From the NCBI GenBank assembly GCA_009599575.1, contig VWND01000026.1, positions 124,001 through 188,000 of the forward strand: DNA of 64,000 nucleotides, given 5' to 3'. The position numbers were made by a program, and so were the translations under genes. Positions 36,280-47,345 of the stretch are shown one piece after another. Below the pieces are notes generated by a model. It saw only the letters and a list, made by a program, of their open reading frames with translations, searched no databases and was not told where the DNA came from. This DNA comes from Blumeriella jaapii. Its lineage: Eukaryota > Ascomycota > Leotiomycetes > Helotiales > Drepanopezizaceae. Numbering within the stretch: the first letter of the stretch is position 1; every line of letters starts with the position of its first letter.

Positions 36280-39200
36280 TTTTTTTACGCTAACGACGGC
36301 GTAAATTATCTTTTTTTCGAATTTTTTACGAGTTATATCAAAATGATCGACCGGTCGTAAAAAGGCTTATTTCCGCATTTCGCGAAGAATGGCTTTTATT
36401 CAACGATTTCTTTTTTAGCAGAGCTTTTCAGCTTCTGCTACCACACTTCAATTTCCCTTTTAATCAACGAAAAAGCAGCCTTTCCCAGAAGCTTCTTTTT
36501 CTGAAAAACAGTCCTTTCCCCGAGGAAAAAAAAACAAAAAAAAAGGCAGAGCGCCAATCATTTCGCTTGCCACTTTTTTTTTACAGCCTAGCGCTGAAAG
36601 CGTTTAATTGAAACTTTTGCAAAATTAACTGAAAAAAACGCAAAAGCGTAAACGACAATTTTTGGAAATTATACGACTGCGACAGATTTCTTAATTAAAA
36701 CGTTTGATAGAATTTATCGAACGTGCTTCTGCTAATCGCGAATCTGCCGCTTTTTTTTTTCGCAACGTTTTATTTTAATCAGCAAACGTTGCAAACCAAT
36801 CTCCACGCTTTTCGCGAACTTTTTTTGAATTTTCCTCTAACGGCCAAAACTCTAGCGCGCCTTTTAAACGCTATAATTTTTATTTATCTGCTGACTTTCG
36901 ACTAGCTCGTATAAAACGCGTTTCGAATTTTAAATCTAAATTAAATAATAATAAAAATTATAAAACACGCTATTAAAAAACTAAAGTTTTCGATAACTTC
37001 GAATTTTACTACGATTATTTCGCTAACGATCGATTTCGCAAAAATTATATATTCGATCAGACCGAAAGCGTGGCAAAAAAGTTCCTGACCCCGCGTATTT
37101 TAAACCGTTCCGATTTTATATTTTCCGAAAAATTAATAAAAAAAATCGCCGATTTTCTGGCCGACCTTTTCGACGTTCAAAAAGCCGAAAACGAGTTTAA
37201 AATGCTTGTAATAAATACGCACGACGACTTTTAGCGATTTTATCTGCGATTTTTCATTTTCGCAGCGAACGCTTAAATACGAATTGACAAACAGCTTCGG
37301 AACGCTTTTCGCGACAAAATACCAAAGCGTTTATAAGAAAAGCTATATTTAAAATAAGCGCGTATAACGATTTTCAAGAATTAGCTTACCGCCGTTCGTT
37401 AAAAAAAGCAAAATTAATTAGCTAAACGAATTTTATACGCGAATCGCTTTTTAATCAAATTTATTACTTATCAAAATGGTAAATTTTTAACCAAAGCGTA
37501 TTACGAATTAAATCGTACGTACGAAAGTCGTTCTAATGCTTTATAAGCTTTTTTTCAGCCCCCTGCTGCTTTTCCTCCTTTTCTACGCCAGAACGCCCCT
37601 TCTAGCGTTTTTTTTTTTCGATCGGACTAACGACAACGCTCGTTTTTTATCTTATATTAAAAGATTCGAAACCAATTTGCACGACTTTTTACGGGCCGAC
37701 CTTCGGTTCCATCTAAAGGCCTTTCCAGGCTGGTAAATATAAACGAAATCGAACCGGCCGAAAATTCGCTTTTTAATAATAATAATAAAAACGAAAACTT
37801 TTTTTCAAACGATTTTCAAAACGCATACGAGAAAATTAAAAGCTTTTCCGTTAGTCGAAAAAACGCCTAAGCTTAAGCAAAACTTTTTTTTTAAGCGTAT
37901 TGCGCGATATGCGTTATTTTAACGTTCGAAAACTTTTTAATAGCGATTTACTAACAATTTTCGTTATATTTATTAAAAATAGCTTTTCGTACAAAATAAA
38001 AGCGTTCGCCGATTTTAAAACGAACGGTTATACGTTAATCGATTCGGCGCTGATTAAATCCTTTTTTTTTTTTTTAAAACCTTTGATTTAATCTTTCCCG
38101 GCTTTTTTTCTTATAAAAAAGTATAATAAAGCTCGTAGCCATTTAATTACATATTTTACGTTTTTTAATTTTATTATTAATAATCGAATACAATCGTTTA
38201 CTTTTTTTTTAATTACTAATCTCGGAAATTATAATATAATTCTAAAAAAAACTTAGTTGGCCGAATATCAAATTTTATTAAATTGTAATAAACGCAAGCT
38301 TTATTAGCCGAAATCTTATCTTCCCACAGCTTTTTACGCTCGTTATATTAAAATTTCTTATTTACACCTCCGAAAGATTTAATTTCGCCATCAAAACGAC
38401 GCTGTAAAACGTAATAAAAACCTTGATTAATTATGGCAGATTTACGACGCTATGCGAAGCGCGAAAAAATCGAATTTTATTCGCGATGCCAATTTCGATA
38501 ACGACGCTAATAAAATTATATAAAAAATCATACCATTATTTTTCCAGGCTAACGATCCTTTTTTTATTATTTTTTTTTTTTTTTTTTTTTTTTTTTTCGT
38601 TAAAACAGCTTTTTCGTTCTACGAAAAACAATTATATTAAAAACCGAAAAAAAGCTTTCGCCGCGATAGCCTTTCAGCTTAATATAATCGATAATTTAAA
38701 CAAACTATTTTTTAAATCTTCCAAACGACCAGTTCGAAAACGAGTTTTTTAACCTACTGCTTATCCAATTTCCATCTGCCAAATTATTACATACGCTTTT
38801 AAGCTAATCTCCAGAAAAAAAGCAATTAAAATGTTTTCAATCTTTTTATACGAAATCGACAAAATACTAAACGATTTTACGTATAACATTTTTTTTAAAA
38901 CCCAATTTTACAATTTTTTCGAACGTTTTAAAACCAATAAAATATCGATTTCGATTTTTTCAACCAGCTTAGCGAAACTAACTTCGAATAAATCTTTTTT
39001 CGAAACTTTTTCTCCGAAATACAAAAACCTCGAACACGTGTTTTTTAAAGCCGCTAATAACGAGCTAGCTTTTTACCGGCTTTACGACCACAAAATCGAG
39101 CTTATTATAAATAAAAAAAAGCTGAAATACACTTTTTTATACAAAATATCGATTTTAAAACTCGAAATTATTAAAATCTATTTGTAAAATAACTTTAATA

Positions 39201-39510
39201 AAAACTTTATCGAACTTTTCATCGCTTTTTTCGCTGCTTTAATACTTTTCGCTAAAAAACCCGACGGTTTATTGCGTTTTTGTATCGATTATCGAACTTT
39301 TAATAATATTACTCGTAAAAATCGCTATTTTTTTCTTTTTATCGATAAAACTTTTGCTCGTTTTTCGAAAGCGCGAATTTTTACGAAACTCGATATTCGT
39401 CAAGCTTTTTACAAAATTCGAATAAACCCCGCTAATAAAAAACTAACGACGTTTCGTACGCGTTACGGCGCTTATAAATACAAAATGCTATTTTTCGGCC
39501 TTACGAATAA
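36280..39510 (+). pseudogene. B3 gag, protease and RT N-terminal half (broken)
   Basis: This is the best readable family-B 5' half. Gag lies at about 36,900-37,750 (KIADFLADLFDVQKAENEF, then KLYLK and LTKAYYE motifs). The protease site is at 38,011-38,028, D-F-K-T-N-G from DSGANG, within the open piece 37,900-38,091. The linker frame 38,831-39,187 is open for 118 codons (LEHVFFKAANNELAFYRLYD). RT begins at about 39,230 with LLRFCIDYRTFNN..TRKNRYFF, FTKLDIRQAFYKI and YKMLFFGLTN. It stops at the AATAA target, where C begins. The last 110 codons of the open frame 39,272-39,817 run into C and are not RT. Confidence 0.85.
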
Positions 39511-39741
39511 TGTGACGACGTGGCCCGTTCGGCTCGGCCCTTCGGCTTCCCGGCCTTGGCCCCTTGGCCCCTTGGCCCCTTGGCCCCGGCCCTTCGGCCC
39601 TTCGGCCCTTCGGCCTTCCGGCCCCTGCCGAACCTTAAACCCATATGTATATAGCTCCTTCCAGCAGAACCTCTTCCAGGTTCTGCATTTTGATATTTTA
39701 AGCCCTTCGCCTACCTGTTCTTCAGCATACGTGTCGTCATA
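39511..39741 (+). repeat. 5' LTR of element C
   Basis: This 231-bp LTR is very GC-rich. It holds four tandem CCTTGGCC units (about 39,551-39,585) and several CGGCCCTT units. The downstream part CTTCCAGCAGAACCTCTTCC followed by AGGTTCTGC can fold back. About seven C/T differences separate it from the 3' LTR. Confidence 0.88.
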
Positions 39742-40698
39742 TTATATCAAGATCAAATATCCCTTTTTCAGCCTCGAAGCTACACCTTCATTTTTCAGAC
39801 TATTTCGGCGTTTGTAACCTTTCTACTGCGACGCCGCCACACCGCTTTTCGCTGTAGCCAGTTTTTGCAGCAAACGTTACACCACCTTTAAAGCTCTTAT
39901 CGATCAAAACTTTTTCGAGCCTATCAATTCAGCCAATTTTCCTCGCCCGAGTACGCTGCGGTGAAGACTCCGCGAAAAGGCCGACGATTTTTCCGGCGAT
40001 TTACCCCCCCTTCTGCACCACTTCCGCTGAACACCGAGATACTGTTCATAAACCGGCAAATTCGGACCTTTTTACTAAGCGTTCCGACCGAACCAGCTAT
40101 TCGACGCAATTTCTTCGAATAACCGACGTGCCTTTCTTTTCGGTATTCGTCGTTTTCTTTCGATACAGCTGTTCTGATAGAGCCTGCCGTTATTCGACTA
40201 GCTTTTTGGCTACAAAACCTTATAAACGCGAAACACTAGTATACGCGCAGCCTCGATACGTATACGCGGAATTTGGTTAAGGCTATTATTAGTCGACATA
40301 AGGCTTCTGCCACTTCTCTCACTTCTGTTTCTACTTTGGCCGATTATTAAGCCAGATTAACTCGACTTTCGGTATTAATATACGACAAATTAGCTGCAAA
40401 GCCCCCTTTTCCATTACTAGCGCTAGCGCCGGAACGCGATTATACCCTCTTTTTGCGGGAAATCATCGATGTAACGCGTAATATGGAGGGCCTGATATTA
40501 AACCAAGCCGAGCAAATGGATTTTGTTGTCGATAGGGTTAATTAAAGAATGAAAATGGCGACTTATATGCAAGATGGCTTGCAGAGGACGTATGCGAGGG
40601 CTGTATTGCATATAATTGGGTTGATTTTTTACGCTCGAGGGCGAACGCTCATTACGTTTTAATATTATAACTCCGTTTTTTTTCGGACGGGGGGGTAG
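39742..40698 (+). pseudogene. Internal region of element C with a relic open frame
   Basis: The plus strand can be read as a gag-sized protein of unknown family, broken by a few stops that C-to-T change explains. One frame is open from about 40,360 to 40,544 (APERDYTLFLREIIDVTRN, then NQAEQMDFVVDRVN). It extends upstream to about 40,150 with single TAG and TAA interruptions. A second frame upstream reads ALIDQNFFEPINSAN. No RT, RNase H or integrase motif is present. I do not recognise the product. A gag-only or truncated gag content is the simplest reading. Confidence 0.4.
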
Positions 40699-40913
40699 TG
40701 TGACGACGTGGCCCGTTCGGCTCGGCCCTTCGGCTTCCCGGCCTTGGCCCCTTGGCCCCGGCCCTTCGGCCCTTCGGCCCTTCGGCCTTCCGGCCCCTGC
40801 CGAACCTTAAACCTATATGTATATAGCTCCTTCCAGCAGAACCTCTTCCAGGTTCTGCACCTTGATATTCTAAGCCCTTCGCCTACCTGTTCTCTAGCAT
40901 ACGTGTCGTCACA
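40699..40913 (+). repeat. 3' LTR of element C
   Basis: This 215-bp LTR has two CCTTGGCC units instead of four, which accounts exactly for the 16-bp difference from the 5' LTR. It ends GTCGTCACA. Five bases, TTAAG, separate it from B4. Confidence 0.88.
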
Positions 40914-40918
40914 TTAAG

Positions 40919-41185
40919 TGTGACGATTCACTCTGTTGCCACCTCTCGTGTCACCCCAGCAACTACGTATAGCTGCAAGCTTCCTGGTCTTCTGGTGGGT
41001 CTCCTATTAACTGTGGAAACTATTATGTATATAAGGCTTTTTTTCCTTAGCAATTTTTGCTTTTTGCAGTTGTTGATTTTAAGTGAATATTTTTGTTATA
41101 AAACCAAAGGCTCGTTTTTTATATTATATGAATTCGGCGATCAATTGATTGATTTCCCAGCCTTCCGACTGATTAAATCGTTATA
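40919..41185 (+). repeat. 5' LTR of B4 (267 bp, short type)
   Basis: The LTR starts TGTGACGATTCACTC and ends CGTTATA (from CGTCACA). It has a single 28-bp block and is less mutated than the B3 LTR. Confidence 0.9.
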
Positions 41186-41199
41186 TTATTAACAATTTT

Positions 41200-44100
41200 T
41201 TTTTTACGCTGGCGACGGCGTAAATTATTTCTTTTTTCGAATTTTTTACGGGTTATACTAAAGTGATCGACCGGTCGTGAAAAGGCTTATTTCCGCATTT
41301 TGCGAAAAATAGCTTTTGTTTAACGATTTTTTTTTTAGCAGAGCTTTTCAGTTTCTGCTATTATATTTTAACTTTTTTTTTTTTAATTAGCAAAAAAGCA
41401 GTTTTTTTCAGAAGTTTTTTTTTCTGAAAAATAGTTTTTTTTCCGAGGAAAGAAAAACAAAGGAAAGGGCAGAGTATTAACCATTTCGCTTACCACTTTT
41501 TTTTTACAATTTAGCGCTGAAAGCATTTAGTTGAGATTTTTGCAAAATCAATTAAAAAAAGCGCAAAAGCGTAAACGATAATTTCTGAAAATTATACGAC
41601 TGCGACAAACTTTTTAATTAAAACGTTTGGTAGAATTTATCGAACGTGCTTTTGTTAGTCGCGAATCTGCTGCTCTTTTCTTTTTTCGCAACGTTTTATT
41701 TCAATTAACAAACGCTGCAGATTAATTTCTACGCTTTTCGCGAACTTTTTTTGAATCTTTTTATAACGGCCAAAACTTTAGCGCGCTTTTTGAACGCTAT
41801 AGTTTTTATTTATCTGCTGATTTTCGATTAGCTCGTATAAAACGCGTTTCGAATTTTGAGTTTAAGTTAAATAATAGTAAAGATTATAAAACACGCTATT
41901 AAAAGATTAGAGTTTTCGATAATTTCGAATTTTATTACGATTATTTCGTTAGCGATCGATTTCGTAAAAATTACATATTCGATCAGATCGAAAGCGTAAT
42001 AAGAAAATTTTTAATTTCGCGTATTTTGAACCGTTCCGATTTTATATTTTTCGAAAAATTAATAAAAAAAATCGCCGATTTTCTGGCCGATTTTTCAAAC
42101 GTTTAAAAAGCCGAAGACGAGTTTAAAATGCTTATAATAAATACGCACGACGATTTTTAGCGTTTTTATCTGCGATTTTTTACTTTCGCAACGAACGCTT
42201 AAATACGGACTAACAAACAGCTTCGGAACGTTTTCCGCGATAAAATACTAAGGCGTTTACGAGAAAAGCTGCATTTGGAATAGGCGCGTACAACGATTTT
42301 TAAGAATTGGCTTATCGCCGTCCGACAAAAAGAATAAGATCAGTTGGCTAAACGAATTTTATACGCGAATCGCTTTTTAACCAAGTTTATTATTTATTAA
42401 AATGGTAGGTTTTTAATTAAAGCGTATTACGAATTTAATCGTACGTACGAAAATCGTTCAAATGTTTTACAAGCTTTTTTTTAGTCTTTTGTTTTTTCTT
42501 TTTTTTTACGTTAAAACGCCTCTTTTAGCGTTTTTCCTTTTCGATCGGATCAACGATAACGCTTGTTTTTTATTTTATATTAAAGAGTTTAGAAAGGTCA
42601 ATTTGTAAAACTTTTTACGGGCCGATTTTCGGTTTTATTCAAAAGCTTTTTTAGGCTGGTAAATATAAACGAAGTCGAGCCGGCCGAAGATTCGCTTTTT
42701 GATAATAATAATAAAAACGAAAACTTTTTTCCAAACGATTTTTAAAACGCATACGAAAAAGTTGAAAGCTTTTTCGCTAATCGGAAAAACGCCCAGGCCT
42801 AAGCAAAGTTTTTTTTTTGGACGTATTACGCGATATGCGTTATTTTAACGTTCGAAAACTTTTTAATAGCGATTTATTAATAATTTCCGTTATATTTATT
42901 AAAAATAGCTTTTCGTATAAAATAAAAGCGCTCGCCGATTTTGAAACGAACGGTTATGCGTTGATCGATTCGGCGTTGATTAAGTTTTTTTTTTTTTTTT
43001 TAAAACTTTTGATTTAACTTTTCTCGGCTTTTTTTTTTGTAAAAAGATATAATAAAACTCGTGGCTATTTAATTATATATTTTACGCTTTTCAATTTTAT
43101 TATTAACAACCGAATACAATCGTTTATTTTTTTTTTAATTATTAATTTCGGAAATTATAATATGATTTTAAAAAGAGCTTGGTTGGCCGAATATTAAATT
43201 TTATTAAATTGTAATAAACGCAAGCTTTATTAGCCGAAGTTTTACTTTTTTATAGCTTTTTACGCTCGTTGTATTAAAGTTTTTTATTTGTATTTCCGAA
43301 AGATTTAATTTCGCTATTAAAACGACGCTGTGAAACGTGATAAAAACTTTGATTAATTGTGGCAGATCTACGACGTTATGCGAAGCGCGAAAAGGTCGAA
43401 TTTTATTCGCGGTGCTAATTTCGATGGCGACGCTAGTGGGATAATATAAGAAATTATATTACTATTTTTCTAGGCTGCTGATCTTTTTTTTATTATTTTT
43501 TTTTTTTTTTTTTTTTTTTTTTTCGTTAAAACAGCTTTTTCGTTTTACGAAAAACAGTTATATTAAAGACCGAAAAAAGGTCTTCGCCGCGATGGCTTTT
43601 CAGCTTAATATAATCGATAGTTTAGATAAGCTATTTTCTGAATTTTTCAAACGATTAGTTCGAAAACGAGTTTTTCAATTTATTGCTTATTTAATTTTTA
43701 TCTGCCAGATTATTACATACGTTTTCAAGCTGATTTTTAGAAAAGAAGCAGTTGAAGTGTTTTTAATCTTTTTGTACGAGATCGACAGAATATTAGACGA
43801 TTTTACGTATAACACTTTTTTTAAGATTTAATTTTATAATTTTTTCGAACGTTTCAGAACTAATGAAATATCGATTTCGACTTTTTTAATTAATTTAGCA
43901 GAGCTAATTTCGAATAAACTTTTTTTCGAATTTTTTTTTCCGGAGTATAAAAACTTCGAACACGTGTTTTTTAAGGCCGCTAGTAACGAGCTAGCTTTTT
44001 ACCGGCTTTACGATTATAAAATCGAGCTTATTATAAATAAAAAAAAGCTGAAATACATTTTTTTATATAAAATATCGATTTCAAAGCTCGAAATTGTTAA

Positions 44101-47060
44101 AACTTATTTGTAAAATAACTTTGACAAAGGTTTTATCGAATCTTTTACCGCTTTTTTCGCTGTTTTAATATTTTTCGTTAAAAAACCCGACGGTTTATTG
44201 CGTTTTTGTATCGATTATCGAGCTTTTAATAATGTTATTCGTAAGAATCGCTATTTTTTTTTTTTTATCGATAAGATTTTTGTTTGTTTTTCGGAAGCGC
44301 GAATTTTTACGAAATTCGATATTCGTTAAGTTTTTTATAAAATTCGAATGGATTCCGCTAATAAAAAACTAACGACGTTTCGTACGCGTTACGGCGCTTA
44401 TAAATGTAAAATGCTATTTTTTGGCTTTATTAATAAATCCGCAATTTACTAACGTTATATAAACGACGTTTTCTTCGATTATTTAAACGATTTTTGTATT
44501 ATATATTTAAATAATATTTTTATTTATTCGTCCGACTTTTTAAAATACGTTATATACGTTCGCAAAATGCTTTAAAAATTCGCTAACGCTGAATTACAAG
44601 CCGATATTCGGAAGTCTGAATTCAACGTTATTCGGATCCGTTATTTAGGTTTTATTATTTCGATTAAAAGCCTAAAGGTAGATTCAGAAAAGTTTCCGTG
44701 GTCGCTTATTGAAAGCTTTTTACTATTATAAAAAATGTATAAAGCTTTTTTGGTTTTTGTAATTTTTACCGACGTTTTATTCGAAACTACGGTATAATTG
44801 CAAAGCTTTTGATTTATTTAACTAAAGCTAACGTTTTTTTTAATTTTACTTTTAAATATCAGAAAAGTTTCGATTTTTTTATATTAGCTTTTATTATTGC
44901 ATCAGTTTTATAATATTATAAGCAAGACTTTTTTTGTATATTAAAAACTAACGCTTCCGACGGCGTAGTAGCTTTTATATTTTCGCAATTTTATAACGAC
45001 GATTAGCTTTTAATCGCTTATTTTAGCAAAATTATAGCTTTCGCAAAGCTAAACTACGTCGTATACGATAAAAAAATATTCGCGATCGTAAGATTTTTAA
45101 GCAATTTTCGTGCTGAATTAATTAGTTTAGTTTATCAGATTAAAATTATTACTAATTATAAGATTTTAAAGTATTTTATGATTTTTAAATTTTTAAACGC
45201 TCGATAAATACGCTGGGCCGAGCTTTTCGCCGATTACAACTTTTTTATTACGTATAAACCAGGTAAATATAATTTTTTGGCTGACGCATTAATACGTCGT
45301 ACGAGCGAATTCGATCGCTAAAACTTTTTTAAACGTATTTAGCGCCTGCAAATTCTTTTCCGAGCCGATTAAATCGATTATCGCTTTTTAACTAAAAAAC
45401 TTCGATTTTTTACGGCTTTCGAAATAACTGTTTTTATCGTTAAAATAGCTGATTTTTTTTTCGTATTCCGTGTCGTTGACTAAATTTTTTACGCTAATCG
45501 CATAGTTAGCAGCCTGATGGCCTTCCGAAAGAAAGCTGTACGAAACGTTATAAAAAAAAACGACGATAATAATATTTCGTTTTCGTATATATTTAAACGC
45601 GATCTGTTATTATATCACGGTCGTTTAATAATATTAAACGTCGATTATTTTCGTTTGGCTTTTGTACGAAAAATGCACGACCAGATTTTCACCGCTTATT
45701 TTAACGCTCGCAAAACTACGTAATTGTTTTCGAATTAATATTATTAGCGAAATATAACAGCTTTTGTAAAATAATACTATCGCAATTACTACGCTTATCG
45801 AAAAAGTTTTGTTTTAAAAAATAAGCGCCTCGGTTTTTTTCAGCTTTTTTCTGTTTTTAACCATTTTTAAAAGCACGTTATAATAAACTTTTGCAATTTT
45901 AACAAAAACAAACACGGTTACGATAACGTGTTTGTAATAATAAATCGTTTTTTTAAATAGATTATTTCGATTTTTTGCTATAAAAATATCGACGCTCGAA
46001 GCTTCGTCAAATTGTATATATTTTACGTATACAAGTATTTTGGTTTTTTAAAAAATATTATTAACGATCGTGGCCTTTAGTATTGGTTTACTTTTTGGTC
46101 TGAATTAAATAAAATATTCGGTACGCAATTAAAACTTTCGATAGCCGTTTATTTTGAAATCGATAGTCAAACCGAAATTTACAATTAATATTTGCAAAAA
46201 CGCTTTCGATTTTTCGTAAATTTTTATTAAAACGATTGGAGCGAATTTTTTCTAATAATAGATTTCGTTCAAATAGTTTTTTCTTACGAAAGTCTAAATG
46301 GCCTTTCACTTTTTGAAATTATATACGATTATATTTTTTATATTAATTAAAACTGGAAGCTCGATATTTTCTTTTTTTTTAATTTTTTATATAAATTAAA
46401 CGCAAACGAAGTTCGTGCGTACGCTCGCCGCTATTACGACGTTTGGAACTTCGTCAAATCGCATTTTTAATAAGCTTACGATAAAATAAAAAAAAGTGCG
46501 AATAGATTTCGCCGCGCGATCGATTTTAACGTTGGCGATTACGTATAGCTCGATATGCGTTTATTTCCGATCTTCCGACCTTTTCGTAAGCTCGATAACT
46601 CTATAAACGGCCTTTTCAAAATTATAGCCAAAATTTTCGATAACGCTTTTAAACTAGACCTTTTTAATATTATAAACGTATACTTAGTTTTTTACGCTAG
46701 TCGACTGCGTAAAACAGCTGACGACGCGCTTTCAGGTCAGATTAATCTAGCTTTTGAATTTATTAATATAATTAGTAAGCTTAAATACGAAATCGAAAAA
46801 TTAATCGCTTATCGAATGCAGCGGAAAACTTTTTAGTATAAAGTTTTTTAAATAAATTTAAATAAAGATTTTACGTGGTACTTCGCGTTTGATTTTATAT
46901 ATACTTTCCTAAAGGTGCGCGATTTTTATTTGACGCATAAAAAGCTTCCCGGTCTTTTTGCAAAACTTGGAAATTGGCTGAAAGCGTATTCCGAAGGTTT
47001 GGATTCGTACGATTATTTGGATAGCGACGTACCAATGGATAAAAGCTCGAAAGCGCGCTT
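41200..47060 (+). pseudogene. B4 gag-pol (broken), whole gene in one piece
   Basis: This is the only B copy whose coding region is uninterrupted by insertions. Gag is at about 41,900-42,660. The protease site is at 42,937-42,954 (D-F-E-T-N-G). RT starts at about 44,150 (LLRFCIDYRAFNN, FTKFDIR) with its catalytic box as YLNN at 44,504-44,515. RNase H follows (LKTNASDGVVAFIFSQF, then DYNFFITYKPGKYN, about 44,940-45,280). Integrase runs about 45,370-46,500 with a zinc region starting MHDQIFTAYF at about 45,670. The C-terminal part is 46,555-46,836, open for 93 codons (FRKLDNSINGLFKIIAKIF, AYRMQRKTF), and leads into a chromodomain-like end at about 46,840-47,060. The open pieces reflect chance survival. 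Confidence 0.85.
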
Positions 47061-47079
47061 TTTTCGGACGGGAGGATAA

Positions 47080-47345
47080 TGTAACGATTTATTTTATTGC
47101 TATCTTTCGTATTATTCTAGCAATTACGTATAGCTGCAAACTTTTTGGTCTTTTGATAGGTTTTTTATCAATTATGGAAATTATTATATATATAAGGCTT
47201 TTTCTTTTTAGCAACTTCTGTTTTTGCAATTGTTAATTTTAAGTGAATATTTTTGTTACAGAACCAAAAGCTCGTTTTTTATATCATGTGAACTCGGCGA
47301 CCAGTTGACTGATCTCCCAGCCCTCCGACTAATTAGATCGTCACA
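47080..47345 (+). repeat. 3' LTR of B4
   Basis: This 266-bp LTR is preceded by the polypurine tract TTTTTTCGGACGGGAGGATAA. Its outer end is GATCGTCACA, followed by AATAA and the rest of B3. Confidence 0.9.

Larger units (their letters stand above)
39511..40913 (+). mobile_element. Element C: short LTR retroelement without pol (non-autonomous, lightly mutated)
   Basis: This 1,403-bp element has direct LTRs of 231 and 215 bp and only about 960 bp between them. The LTR ends TGTGACGA and TCGTCACA match those of family B. The block TTTTTTTTCGGACGGGGGGG before its 3' LTR matches the B polypurine tract (TTTTTTCGGACGGGAGG), so it looks like a TRIM- or LARD-like element mobilised by B proteins. Its GC content is far above its surroundings and RIP damage is slight. 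Its left flank is AATAA and its right flank TTAAG, so it has no clean TSD of its own. Confidence 0.8.
40919..47345 (+). mobile_element. Retrotransposon B4, complete (6,427 bp), RIP-degraded
   Basis: This plus-strand family-B element has LTRs at 40,919-41,185 and 47,080-47,345. The right flank AATAA (47,346-47,350) matches the left flank of element C (39,506-39,510), not the TTAAG on its own left. B3 resumes at 47,346. The LTRs are of the short type. Confidence 0.92.

Noticed and set aside
39551..39620. CCTTGGCC and CGGCCCTT runs as a CRISPR-like or regulatory array
   Set aside because: Short direct units without spacers inside an LTR; both LTRs carry them in different number.
39481..39817. 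A 181-codon frame suggesting an RT fused to a new domain
   Set aside because: The frame runs from B3 RT into the LTR of element C; the join is an insertion point, not a fusion gene.
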